Assembly (NCBI GenBank): GCA_015060395.1 | Contig: SUYP01000018.1 | Coordinates: 1 to 62,921 of the forward strand | Direction: 5' to 3' | Source of the DNA: Bacteroidales bacterium | GTDB taxonomy: Bacteria > Bacteroidota > Bacteroidia > Bacteroidales > UBA932 | DNA length: 62,921 nucleotides | Shown: one piece after another, positions 36,057 to 44,578 of the stretch | How positions within the stretch are numbered: position 1 is the stretch's first letter | Layout: each line of letters starts with the position of its first letter | The notes under the pieces: model-generated | Seen by the model: the letters and a program-made list of their open reading frames with translations, nothing else | Database searches by the model: none | Told to the model about the DNA's origin: nothing | Program-made: the position numbers and the translations under genes

Positions 36057-37400
36057 CTAAACGTGCTCAACCTCAGGATGCAGTTCGACTCCAAACCTGG
36101 TCCTGACCGAAGCTATGATACGTTTTTCCAGTCCTATTATTTCTTCCGGATATGCCTCACCGGTATGATTCACTATCACCAGCGGCTGTTTGTCCCATAC
36201 GGCCGCACCACCGCTGCGCTTTCCCTTCCAACCGCACTGCTCGATCATCCAGGCTGCGGGGATCTTGACCATTCCGTCCGGAAGATCGTAATGCGGCACC
36301 TTGTAATCGGAACCGTGCTCGGCTTTAGCCGCAGCCTCAATCTTCAGGAACTGCTCCATCGGCACCACCGGATTCTTGAAGAAACTGCCCGCACTGCCCT
36401 TCACCGACGGCTCAGGAAGCTTCTCCTTACGGATCTTGATGATCACTTTGCGGATCAGGGCAGGTGTCAGAGATTTCTCGTCTCCGCTGCCGCTCCGCTC
36501 GAAATGACAGTCTGCAACCGTGTCCGGACCGGCATCACTCGGAAGCGACGTGCTACCCCCGGCTAGGGGGTGCCTGAGCTTGCGAAGGCGGGGGTCGCTG
36601 GAGGATGATGCAACTTCTGCGACAGCATCCTTCAGATGGCCGTATTCTAACTTAGGCTGCGGAGCGCGAGAAAGAGCAAAGACCACGTGAGTCACGATAT
36701 ACCTGCCCTTGACCTCCGGCCTCTTGAAGAAAGAATCACGATAGCCATATCCGCATTCCTCCACATCGAAATGAACGAACTCTTCCTCAACGGTATCATA
36801 GCAATAAACCTTATGGATAACATCCTTCACCTCAACTCCGTACGCCCCGATATTCTGCACCGCCGATGCTCCTACCTCACCCGGAATATATGACAGATTC
36901 TCCACACCCCAGAGGCCCTCCTTTGCCGCCCATTCACAGAAATCGTCGAAGTTTACTCCTGCACCGACTGAAACAAAGGTTTTTGTTTCAGTCGGTGCAT
37001 CGTCTTCGACGATTTCACCATTCTCCCCCCAGTCGCTACGCGACAGCCCCCGAGGGGGCACGCCGTCAATTCCTTCGTCATTGACGGGTGCCGTCGTTGC
37101 TTCAATGTTCTGCGAACATCTCGCTGACACGAACGGCACGGCGCTGATGCGCCCCATTAAAGAAGATTCATCCAAGATTTCAATGAAATCTATCTTCGAA
37201 TGCAGGACCGTACCCTTGAAATCATCGGTGAAAAGCAGATTGCTGCCGCCACCGATATGCAGCACAGGCCTCGCCAGCTCCCCGAACTCTATATCCACAA
37301 GATCCGCCACCGAATCATATTCAATGAAACAGCGCGCCTTCACCCTCATCCCGAAGGTGTTCATCTTCGTCAGATCCTTATAATACTCCGTCTTGACCAT
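36057..37400 (-). CDS. murB: UDP-N-acetylenolpyruvoylglucosamine reductase with two in-frame repeat insertions
   Basis: MurB is the FAD enzyme that completes UDP-MurNAc synthesis. Family motifs are intact: HIGGGSNLLF, YIPGEVGASAVQNIGAYGVE (FAD binding), SVKGSAGSFFKNP (catalytic Ser region) and AAWMIEQCGWKG. At 447 residues it is about 105 longer than usual. The excess is two low-conservation inserts, at about residues 80-137 and 264-310. The second contains R1 and R2 repeats read in frame (LRKLRHPLAGGSTS, CHFERSGSGDEKS); the first contains palindromic DNA, including an inverted copy of the gene's own sequence. Both keep the frame. It begins 1 nt after metG ends. Confidence 0.92.
   Translation of the reverse strand: MVKTEYYKDLTKMNTFGMRVKARCFIEYDSVADLVDIEFGELARPVLHIGGGSNLLFTDDFKGTVLHSKIDFIEILDESSLMGRISAVPFVSARCSQNIEATTAPVNDEGIDGVPPRGLSRSDWGENGEIVEDDAPTETKTFVSVGAGVNFDDFCEWAAKEGLWGVENLSYIPGEVGASAVQNIGAYGVEVKDVIHKVYCYDTVEEEFVHFDVEECGYGYRDSFFKRPEVKGRYIVTHVVFALSRAPQPKLEYGHLKDAVAEVASSSSDPRLRKLRHPLAGGSTSLPSDAGPDTVADCHFERSGSGDEKSLTPALIRKVIIKIRKEKLPEPSVKGSAGSFFKNPVVPMEQFLKIEAAAKAEHGSDYKVPHYDLPDGMVKIPAAWMIEQCGWKGKRSGGAAVWDKQPLVIVNHTGEAYPEEIIGLEKRIIASVRTRFGVELHPEVEHV
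36471..36611 (+). repeat. R1 plus R2 repeats inside murB
   Basis: R1 lies at about 36476-36512 (GAGATTTCTCG, then CCGCTCGAAATGACAG). R2 lies at about 36547-36603 (ACCCCCGGCTAGGGGGTGCC, ending GGCGGGGGTCGCTGGA). R2 matches the block between atpA and atpG at 56340-56396 at roughly three bases in four. Both are read through in frame by murB. Confidence 0.65.
36940..37015. repeat. nested palindrome (inverted duplication) inside murB
   Basis: Outer perfect arms AAATCGTCGAAG (36940-36951) and 37004-37015. Inner perfect 18-bp arms TGCACCGACTGAAACAAA (36960-36977) and 36982-36999 around a 4-nt loop. The left half encodes conserved MurB sequence (VGAGVNFDDF on the minus strand); the right half is its reverse complement, read as insert residues. 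Confidence 0.85.
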
Positions 37401-37401
37401 A

Positions 37402-39582
37402 TTATCCTATCTCGGCGCCGTTGCAAAGAGTCTCCGCAGGCGTAACGAAACGCATCTTGCCGTCGTTCTGACGAGCCATCAGGATCATACCTTTCGACTC
37501 GATGCCACGGATCTTTCTCGGTGCAAGATTGGCAAGAATGCAGATCTGCTTGCCCACCATCTCCTCCGGAGAATACTGCTCTGCAATACCCGAAACAATG
37601 ACTCTCTTGTCAATGCCTGTATCTATAGTAAGCTTCAGCAGCTTGTCAGTCTTAGGAACACGCTCCGCCTCGAGAACTGTAGCCGTCCTGATGTCCATCT
37701 TCTGGAAATCATCGAAAGTGCATTCCTCCTTCTGAGGAGTCACCACAGCAGCTTCGGCAGCCTTTGCCGCAGCCTCACGCTCAGCACGGATATCGTTCAG
37801 ACGGGCAATCTGAGCATCCACTGTCTCATCCTCGATCTTTGCGAAAAGAAGCTCTGCAGGATTCAGCTGATGGCCCGCTGGAAGAAGAACGGCCTTGCCG
37901 AGATCGTCCCAAGAAAGAATAAGAGATCCCTCGGCTTCGCTCGGGATGACAGAAGAAGTATGAAGAGCAGCTCCCTCGGAAGCAGTATAAATATTCTCGC
38001 TTACTGATCCTTCCTCGCCGGCACGGTGATCGCTTCCGGCTGCAATGCCCACATTCAGGATACCGCGAAGCTTTTCTGCCGAGAACGGAAGGAACGGCTC
38101 GAATGCAATCGCAAGCGATGCACATATCTGGAGGGAAACATTCAGGATCGACGCAGTTCTGTCCATATCGGTCTTCGCCACCTTCCAAGGCTCTGTGTCT
38201 GTGAGATACTTGTTGCCAAGACGGGCAATGTTCATAGCCTCTTTGAGAGCCTCACGGAACTTGTAACCGTCGAGATACCTCTGCATCTCCTCCTTAAGCG
38301 GCTGGATCTGTGCAAGTGTCTCTGCATCAATCGCCTCCGGCTTAAGATCAGCCGGCACCTTTCCATCAAAATATTTATGGGTAAGCACCACGGCACGGTT
38401 CACGAAATTGCCGAGGATGGCAACGAGTTCGCTGTTGTTGCGAGCCTGGAAATCCTTCCAGGAGAAATCATTGTCCTTTGTTTCAGGAGCATTGGCAGTG
38501 AGCACATAACGAAGCACATCCTCCTTGCCAGGGAACTGCTCCAGATACTCGTGAAGCCATACAGCCCATCCGCGTGATGTCGAGATCTTGTCTCCCTCGA
38601 GATTAAGGAACTCGTTTGCAGGCACATTGTCCGGAAGGATATAGCTTCCGTCAGCCTTGAGCATAGACGGGAACACGATGCAATGGAAAACGATATTGTC
38701 CTTTCCGATGAAATGAACAAGTTTTGTATCCTCGCTCTTCCACCATTTCTCCCAGCTCTGAGGAAGAAGCTCCTGAGTATTGGAGATATAACCGATAGGG
38801 GCATCGAACCACACATAGAGAACCTTTCCGTCAGATCCTTCCACCGGTACAGGAACGCCCCAGTTAAGATCACGGCTCACCGCACGTGGCTGAAGACCTC
38901 CGTCAATCCAGCTCTTGCACTGGCCATAAACATTGCTCCTCCACTCCTTATGTCCTTCAAGAATCCACTCCGAAAGCCACTTTTCATACTGATCCAGCGG
39001 CAGATACCAATGCTTGGTCTCCTTCTTCACAAGCTCGCCGCCGCTGAGAGCCGACTTCGGATTGATCAGTTCATCCGGACTGAGAGTCGCACCACACTTC
39101 TCGCACTGGTCGCCGTATGCTCCCTCCGCACCGCAGCGCGGGCAGGTACCTGTAATATATCTGTCCGCAAGGAAAGTCTTGGTCTCCTCGTCATAATACT
39201 GCTCACTCACCTTCTCGATGAACTTGCCCTCATCATAAAGCTTGCGGAAATAGTCAGCCGCATTCTTGTGATGGGTCTTTGAAGATGTCCTGGAATAGAT
39301 GTCGAAATTGATTCCAAGTCCTGTAAATGAATTCTTTATGATCTTGTGATACCTGTCCACAATGTCCTGTGGGGTACATCCCTCCTTCTGAGCTTTGATG
39401 GTGATAGGCACTCCGTGTTCATCCGATCCACAGACATAGAGGACATCCTCCCCTCTCATCCTGAGGTACCTCACATAGATATCTGCAGGCACATAAACAC
39501 CGGCAAGATGGCCGATATGGACAGGACCGTTCGCATACGGAAGCGCACAGGTCACAAGCGTTCTGTTGAATTTCTTTTCCAT
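37402..39582 (-). CDS. metG: methionyl-tRNA synthetase with an in-frame repeat insertion
   Basis: This 726-residue class I synthetase charges tRNA-Met. HIGH motif is [10 protein letters not shown], the zinc-binding segment [18 protein letters not shown], and the KMSKS loop appears as [10 protein letters not shown]-terminal EMAPII-like tRNA-binding domain starts near residue 620 ([20 protein letters not shown]). Between the anticodon-binding domain and the conserved [15 protein letters not shown] there are about 40 extra residues containing [12 protein letters not shown], the translation of an R1 repeat. The start at 39582 is supported by the -7 box at 39620. Confidence 0.95.
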   Translation of the reverse strand: MEKKFNRTLVTCALPYANGPVHIGHLAGVYVPADIYVRYLRMRGEDVLYVCGSDEHGVPITIKAQKEGCTPQDIVDRYHKIIKNSFTGLGINFDIYSRTSSKTHHKNAADYFRKLYDEGKFIEKVSEQYYDEETKTFLADRYITGTCPRCGAEGAYGDQCEKCGATLSPDELINPKSALSGGELVKKETKHWYLPLDQYEKWLSEWILEGHKEWRSNVYGQCKSWIDGGLQPRAVSRDLNWGVPVPVEGSDGKVLYVWFDAPIGYISNTQELLPQSWEKWWKSEDTKLVHFIGKDNIVFHCIVFPSMLKADGSYILPDNVPANEFLNLEGDKISTSRGWAVWLHEYLEQFPGKEDVLRYVLTANAPETKDNDFSWKDFQARNNSELVAILGNFVNRAVVLTHKYFDGKVPADLKPEAIDAETLAQIQPLKEEMQRYLDGYKFREALKEAMNIARLGNKYLTDTEPWKVAKTDMDRTASILNVSLQICASLAIAFEPFLPFSAEKLRGILNVGIAAGSDHRAGEEGSVSENIYTASEGAALHTSSVIPSEAEGSLILSWDDLGKAVLLPAGHQLNPAELLFAKIEDETVDAQIARLNDIRAEREAAAKAAEAAVVTPQKEECTFDDFQKMDIRTATVLEAERVPKTDKLLKLTIDTGIDKRVIVSGIAEQYSPEEMVGKQICILANLAPRKIRGIESKGMILMARQNDGKMRFVTPAETLCNGAEIG
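37922..37951 (+). repeat. R1 repeat inside metG
   Basis: It reads AGAGATCCCTCGGCTTCG, then CTCGGGATGACA. It is palindromic around CTTCG and is translated in frame on the minus strand as [10 protein letters not shown]. Confidence 0.7.
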
Positions 39583-39619
39583 TGTATCTTATTATTTTCA
39601 ATATTTCATAGCCAACCTG

Positions 39620-39627
39620 CAAATTTA
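39620..39627 (-). promoter_or_regulatory. -7 box of metG
   Basis: TAAATTTG on the minus strand fits TAnnTTTG and lies 37 nt before the metG ATG. The rest of the 248-nt divergent spacer (39583-39830) is AT-rich. On the plus strand TAACTTTA (39810-39817) is a near match that could serve the next gene. Confidence 0.5.
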
Positions 39628-39830
39628 CAAAAAATTACGGCAATGTAGTAATGGTTTTCATCCCCATATCCCGTTTTTAGTCCCAACAGCACATAAAATA
39701 TTTTTTAACCCTCATAAAAATCATTCAAAACGCATAAAAAACAGAAAAACTTTTACTTACCTGCCCACTTTGCGATTGGACTGGCTTGCCATAAAGATGG
39801 CAATCATATAACTTTAAATAAAAATGCCTT

Positions 39831-40697
39831 ATGAAATCAGGAGCAACCATATCCAAAGATTTATTGGAAACTGGAGAGATGGTCATATATCAACCGGACG
39901 AAACGACAAGACTTGAAGTAAAAGTTGATGGAGAGACCGTATGGCTGAACAGACACCAGATGGCCAGACTTTTTGGAAGAGACATCAAAACAATTGGAAA
40001 GCATATCAAAAATGCACTTAAAGAAGAATTAAAGGGAATGACAGTTGTCGCAAATTTTGCGACAACTGCTGCTGACGGCAAGACCTACTCTACAGAGCAT
40101 TATAACCTTGATTTGATATTAGCCATAGGCTACAGGGTTAAATCTCCTGAGGGAATTATTTTCCGAAAATGGGCTAACGATGTACTAAAACAGCACTTAT
40201 TGAGTAAGCATTATTTCAATCATCGTATAGCTTTGATAGAGGACAAACTGCAAGACCACGAAAAAGTATTGGCAATTTATGGAGAGAAAATCAACTTCTT
40301 CATCAAGACATCACTTCCTCCCGTAGAAGGAGTATTCTACGATGGGCAAATATTTGATGCTTACATTTTCGCCACTGACCTTATCAAATCCGCCAAATCA
40401 CGTATCATACTGATTGATAATTATATAGACGAGACGGTTTTAACAATGCTCAGCAAACGTTGCGTAGGAGTTGATGCTACGATACAGACAGTAGCCATCA
40501 CACAACAGTTCAAACTGGACCTAGACAAACATAATGCCCAATACCCTATAATCAAGATAACTATTAGGAAGAATATTCACGACCGTTTTCTTATAATAGA
40601 CAATGATATCTATCATATCGGAGCTTCACTCAAGGATCTTGGCAAGAAACTTTTTGCTTTTTCGAAAATGGGGATCTCACCGGATATGGTACTATAG
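39831..40697 (+). CDS. RhuM/ORF6N-like DNA-binding protein with C-terminal PLD-like domain
   Basis: This 288-residue protein has an N-terminal half resembling the RhuM family (VWLNRHQMARLFGRDIKTIGKHI, then TTAADGKTYSTEHYNLDLILAIGYRV), a KilA-N/ORF6N-related part often seen on mobile or pathogenicity elements. The C-terminal half has a phospholipase-D-like motif HDRFLIIDNDIYHIGASLKDLG, where the usual HxK is HxR. The gene is more AT-rich than its neighbours, stands alone, and converges on dnaG with 1 nt between stops. Function is unknown; a role in phage or plasmid interaction is a guess. Confidence 0.75.
   Translation: MKSGATISKDLLETGEMVIYQPDETTRLEVKVDGETVWLNRHQMARLFGRDIKTIGKHIKNALKEELKGMTVVANFATTAADGKTYSTEHYNLDLILAIGYRVKSPEGIIFRKWANDVLKQHLLSKHYFNHRIALIEDKLQDHEKVLAIYGEKINFFIKTSLPPVEGVFYDGQIFDAYIFATDLIKSAKSRIILIDNYIDETVLTMLSKRCVGVDATIQTVAITQQFKLDLDKHNAQYPIIKITIRKNIHDRFLIIDNDIYHIGASLKDLGKKLFAFSKMGISPDMVL
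40042..40068. repeat. perfect inverted repeat inside the RhuM-like gene
   Basis: Arms CAGTTGTCGCAAA and TTTGCGACAACTG (13 bp) flank a single central base. It encodes the VVANFATT segment that joins the two N-terminal motifs. Confidence 0.75.
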
Positions 40698-40698
40698 A

Positions 40699-42756
40699 TC
40701 AGACGCGGCCTAATTCATTATTGAGCCTTGTGCGGGCTTTGTTGTAGTCGCCGATTTCGGAAAGGAGGGCGACCTGACGATCCGGATCGGTCTCTGATGC
40801 AAGGCGCGCGGTGAGGTCACGGAGGATCAGCTCGACCTTCTTGCATTGATAGGCAAGGAGGGCCTTAGGGATGAACTGTACGAGCTTGGTGGAGGTGGAG
40901 GTCATCGACTGCTCGTAGCTCTTGACCGTGATCTGGTATTTCTCGATGAGGAGTTCACGTGCCACGGCCGAGACTTCAGCATCCATACTGTTCAACAGCC
41001 TAGACTGGATCTGCTGCTGGGAAAGTCCCTCGTCATACATTTGAAAATACTCATCATAAACCTTTCTGAAAGACTGGTTTACGAAGTCGGCTTCATCATC
41101 GGCAAGGATTCCGTCAATGAATTCCGCTACGTTGATCACCTCTCCTTCGACATAATATTTCGAATCAATATCGAACTTAAGATCCGTGCATCCCTCCTCC
41201 AGAATGAAGCCGAGAAGTTCCCTTTCACAAGGAGCGAGATATGGTTCGTTTATGACTATAGGTCCCTCATAAACCGCCTGTGGAACAACTGGCGGATTCT
41301 CCACCGAAGCTTCAGAATAACCATCCTGATAGAAATCATCAGACGAAGGAGGCGGCACATCATCTCCGGAAGGCATATCCGGCTGAGCCGCAGGCCTGTT
41401 CATCCCTGCAGCACGCTGCCTCTCACGTTCCTTCTGCTTTTCGTCGGCCAGAATCATATCGGTCCTGGTACGACTCACCCTGTCCGCCAGTATCTTCTCA
41501 TCAATCTCAAAACGGTCAGCACTGCTACGCACATATACGGCTCTGATCACAGCATCCGGAATCAGGGCAATTGTATCTGCTATGTCGTTGATGAGATTAG
41601 CCTTTTTCAACGGGTCTCCCCCCGCCTCACCCAGCAGAAGATCCGTCTTGAAATTTATGAAATCCTGCTCATTGCGGGCAATATGCTCCTGAACCTCCTC
41701 CAGAGTATGGGCCTTTGCAAAATCGTCGGGATCCTGCCCGTCCGGAAGAAGGACTATCTTGACGTTAAGTCCCTCCTTCAGCACAAGTCCTATACCCCTG
41801 AGGGCCGCCTTTATGCCTGCACCGTCACCATCATAGATGATAGTGATGTTGTTGGTGAACTTCCTGATGAGCCTGATCTGTTCCACCGTAAGCGATGTAC
41901 CGCTGGAAGCCACTACATTGGTGATTCCGAGCTGATGCATCGACAGGACATCCAGATATCCCTCCACAAGGATACACTTGTCCTGACGGGATATCTCGTT
42001 CTTCGCGAAATATATACCATAAAGCGACCTGCTCTTCACATATATCTCGCTTTCAGGCGAATTCACATATTTGGCGACACTCTTGTCGGTCTTGAGGGTA
42101 CGTCCGCCAAAGGCTATGACACGTCCGCTCACCGAATGAACCGGGAACATTACGCGGTCATAGAAGCGGTCCACAAGCCTGCCGTCGTCATATTTTATGC
42201 TCACACCGGCATCCACCAGGAATTCCTCCTTGTAGCCTGCAGCACGCGCAGCCTCCGAAAGAGCCTTGCGGCTCAGAGGTGCCCAACCCAGACCGAATTT
42301 CCTTATGGTCTCATCCTCAAGGCCTCGGCTTTTGAAGTACTGCCAGGCGATGGACTGTCCCTCGACAGTATTTAGACTTTCCTGAAAGAACTTCCCCGCA
42401 AATTCGGACACGAGCATCAGACTTTCGTGCTTCTGCCTCTGAGCGATTTCCTCGGCCGTCTCTTCTTTCTCGACGACCTCTATGTGATATTTCTTTGCAA
42501 GATACTTCAGTGCCTCGGTAAACGACATATTCTCGTGCTCCATCACGAATCCTACTGCCGTACCCGACTTTCCGCAGCCGAAGCATTTATATATTCCCTT
42601 TGAAGCGGAAACGGAAAACGAAGGAGTCTTCTCGTTATGGAACGGACAGCACGCGATATGGTTGGCACCTCGCTTCTTCAATGTCACGAAGTCCCCTACC
42701 ACATCCACGATCTGAGCCGCATCGAGGATCTTGTTTACCGTCTCCTGAGGTATCAT
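40699..42756 (-). CDS. dnaG: DNA primase
   Basis: This 685-residue primase makes RNA primers for replication. The N-terminal zinc ribbon is CPFHNEKTPSFSVSASKG followed by YKCFGCG. The RNA-polymerase basic motif and Toprim domain follow (LVEGYLDVLSMHQ near residue 260, then YDGDGAGIKAAL). The C-terminal third (from about 440) contains a Pro/Asp-rich linker and a helicase-binding-like helical region. It starts 3 nt after the DUF308 gene ends, so the two form one unit. Confidence 0.95.
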   Translation of the reverse strand: MIPQETVNKILDAAQIVDVVGDFVTLKKRGANHIACCPFHNEKTPSFSVSASKGIYKCFGCGKSGTAVGFVMEHENMSFTEALKYLAKKYHIEVVEKEETAEEIAQRQKHESLMLVSEFAGKFFQESLNTVEGQSIAWQYFKSRGLEDETIRKFGLGWAPLSRKALSEAARAAGYKEEFLVDAGVSIKYDDGRLVDRFYDRVMFPVHSVSGRVIAFGGRTLKTDKSVAKYVNSPESEIYVKSRSLYGIYFAKNEISRQDKCILVEGYLDVLSMHQLGITNVVASSGTSLTVEQIRLIRKFTNNITIIYDGDGAGIKAALRGIGLVLKEGLNVKIVLLPDGQDPDDFAKAHTLEEVQEHIARNEQDFINFKTDLLLGEAGGDPLKKANLINDIADTIALIPDAVIRAVYVRSSADRFEIDEKILADRVSRTRTDMILADEKQKERERQRAAGMNRPAAQPDMPSGDDVPPPSSDDFYQDGYSEASVENPPVVPQAVYEGPIVINEPYLAPCERELLGFILEEGCTDLKFDIDSKYYVEGEVINVAEFIDGILADDEADFVNQSFRKVYDEYFQMYDEGLSQQQIQSRLLNSMDAEVSAVARELLIEKYQITVKSYEQSMTSTSTKLVQFIPKALLAYQCKKVELILRDLTARLASETDPDRQVALLSEIGDYNKARTRLNNELGRV

Positions 42757-42759
42757 AAA

Positions 42760-43392
42760 CTATTGTTCATCAACCTTTTCATATTCAACATCCTTCACAT
42801 CGGCAAGAGGATTCTCCGGCTGTGACGGCTGTTCCGTCTTTGGCGCCTGATGGATTTCATACTCATCGATCGCCTTCTTCATCTTCCACGAAGACAGAAG
42901 CTCGGATGCGCCATACACTATCAGAGCAGCTCCGGCAATCATAGTCATCACCGACTCCGCAAACGGGTTGAAGAGGATGAAACCTCCGATCAGAGTGACT
43001 ATTATCGGAAGGATGAATGCACCGAAGCCCATACCGACAGCACTTCTGGCACTTATCAGAGCCAGAATCTGCACGATTCCGAAGGCAAGAAGCACAAAAC
43101 CGATGAGGTATATCATAAACTTCGCTATCACGCCCGGGAAGATGAACATCAGAAGACCAAGAATAAGATCGACCAGAGCATTGAATGACATCAGCGGAAG
43201 CGATCCCTTTTCCTTATCCTTCAAGCCGACAACCAGTGATACGACTCCTGAAGCGAGCATAAAGGCAGCGATGATCTTGACAACGGTCGTAAGGGCATTG
43301 GCCGGCGACACCACCATCATAATACCGATAACCAAGGCAATCAGAGCCCTCATAGGGCCATTCACCTTGCTTTTATAACCAAAGGTAAACAT
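42760..43392 (-). CDS. DUF308/HdeD-like membrane protein
   Basis: This 210-residue protein has six hydrophobic helices in three pairs (ALIALVIGIMMVVSPANALT, LVDLILGLLMFIFPG and so on), the repeated pattern of the DUF308/HdeD family. The C-terminal ~45 residues are hydrophilic and acidic. HdeD in E. coli is linked to acid resistance, but most relatives are uncharacterised. It is first in a two-gene unit with dnaG. No consensus promoter was found upstream. Confidence 0.82.
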   Translation of the reverse strand: MFTFGYKSKVNGPMRALIALVIGIMMVVSPANALTTVVKIIAAFMLASGVVSLVVGLKDKEKGSLPLMSFNALVDLILGLLMFIFPGVIAKFMIYLIGFVLLAFGIVQILALISARSAVGMGFGAFILPIIVTLIGGFILFNPFAESVMTMIAGAALIVYGASELLSSWKMKKAIDEYEIHQAPKTEQPSQPENPLADVKDVEYEKVDEQ

Positions 43393-43510
43393 CTGTTTTT
43401 CAATTAAATGTTGAACATATTGCCGTAACGGAGGCTTATCACCTGAAGAACAGGCTCCTCCATCCGAGGCATACTATTGCACATAAAATGCAAAAATAGG
43501 AATTTTTTAG

Positions 43511-43518
43511 TATTTTTG
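43511..43518 (+). promoter_or_regulatory. -7 box of the PHP phosphatase gene
   Basis: TATTTTTG fits TAnnTTTG, 23 nt before the ATG. No TTTG box lies at the expected spacing. Confidence 0.5.
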
Positions 43519-43541
43519 CGGCCGTTTTTGAGGTTAATGAA

Positions 43542-44369
43542 ATGGTTTTGTTCGATAATCATAATCACAGCCAGTTTTCATTCGACGGTCAGAGGACAAG
43601 CGTCGAGGCAAGCGCCCGTGCTGCATTGTCAGCAGGCCTCGGAGGCATCTGCTTCAGCGACCACTGTGACCATTATGTCCCGCCGATGAAAGCCTCCTTT
43701 GAAGATCTCAAACCGGAATATTTCGACGTTGCAGAGCAGCAGGAGGAAATCGGACGTGTACAGGATCTATTGGGAGAGGGCGTGAAAATCCTCAAGGGAA
43801 TCGAGATCGGAATGTACGAGGAATGCCACGAACAGATCCGCGATATCCTCAGCAGCAATTCATTCGACCAGGTACTCGCATCGGTCCACTACATCCAGCA
43901 GACCGACCCCTACTATGGCGGATACTACGAAGGAAAAGACTGGAAACAGGCCTACGGCGGCTATCTGGAGACGATCTATAAGGAAATGACCTGGCTCGGC
44001 GACTTCGACATTATGGGACATTACGACTACATCGTCCGCTACGCTCCCTATCCCGTCACCTCCATCCCCTACCGCGACTTCAGCGACATCTTCGACGAGA
44101 TGTTCCGCTATCTCATATATGAAGGCAAAGCCCTTGAGATCAACACGAAAAGTTATGAAGGGCACCGCGGCCGCATAGTAGAACTCGACCACAATGTCCT
44201 CCTCAGATACCGTGAAATGGGCGGCGAGATCATCAGCCTCGGCTCCGATTCCCACGAGCCTTCCCGTGTCGGTGCCGGCTTCCCTCACTTCGCCGGACTC
44301 ATCAAATCCCTCGGCTTCCGCTGGACCGCCCACTACGAGCAGCGCAGGCTGGTCCAGCTGCCGCTATAA
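43542..44369 (+). CDS. PHP-domain phosphatase, histidinol-phosphatase (HisJ) family
   Basis: This 275-residue metal-dependent phosphoesterase has the PHP motifs in order: DNHNHSQFSFDG (HxH), FSDHCDH, GIEIGMYEE, LASVHYIQQ, GHYDYIVR and SLGSDSHEPSRVG. These supply the His/Asp/Glu ligands of a trinuclear metal site. The family includes HisJ histidinol phosphatases; no his genes are nearby, so histidine synthesis is plausible but unproven. It is a single-gene unit followed by a REP-like palindrome. Confidence 0.83.
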   Translation: MVLFDNHNHSQFSFDGQRTSVEASARAALSAGLGGICFSDHCDHYVPPMKASFEDLKPEYFDVAEQQEEIGRVQDLLGEGVKILKGIEIGMYEECHEQIRDILSSNSFDQVLASVHYIQQTDPYYGGYYEGKDWKQAYGGYLETIYKEMTWLGDFDIMGHYDYIVRYAPYPVTSIPYRDFSDIFDEMFRYLIYEGKALEINTKSYEGHRGRIVELDHNVLLRYREMGGEIISLGSDSHEPSRVGAGFPHFAGLIKSLGFRWTAHYEQRRLVQLPL

Positions 44370-44387
44370 CCAAGCACACCACAATCC

Positions 44388-44482
44388 ATTATCATCCAAG
44401 CACTTACCATTTCTACGTGCTCCCCATAGTGCGGCACGTAGAAGCGATATATGGTTGAGTATCAAGGAATTACCCTCTGACA
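44388..44482 (+). repeat. REP-like palindrome downstream of the PHP gene
   Basis: This is the cleanest copy: a perfect 10-bp stem (TTCTACGTGC, 44410-44419, and GCACGTAGAA, 44433-44442) with a 13-nt loop TCCCCATAGTGCG. The left arm TATCATCCAAGCACTTAC is nearly the reverse complement of the right arm of the copies at 23029 and 23446. The right side ends in TTACCCTCTGA, shared with the copy next to the RAYT gene. Confidence 0.75.
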
Positions 44483-44495
44483 TACCAAGTACAGT

Positions 44496-44538
44496 AAAAC
44501 CGCTTGCAACACCATTTCCAGGTATTACAAGCGGTTTT
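44496..44538. terminator. terminator-like hairpin between the PHP and DUF3127 genes
   Basis: A perfect 11-bp stem (AAAACCGCTTG / CAAGCGGTTTT) with a 21-nt loop, in a convergent gap. It could stop transcripts from either side; the U-rich stem end serves as the T-run in both directions. Confidence 0.65.
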
Positions 44539-44578
44539 GCTTATAAATGCGCAGATTTCTGGAAATCCGCTACAACGT

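Noticed and set aside
40846..42375. Long open frame (about 509 codons) antisense to dnaG
   Set aside because: dnaG has clear catalytic motifs throughout; the antisense frame has no recognisable domain and is a by-product of codon bias.
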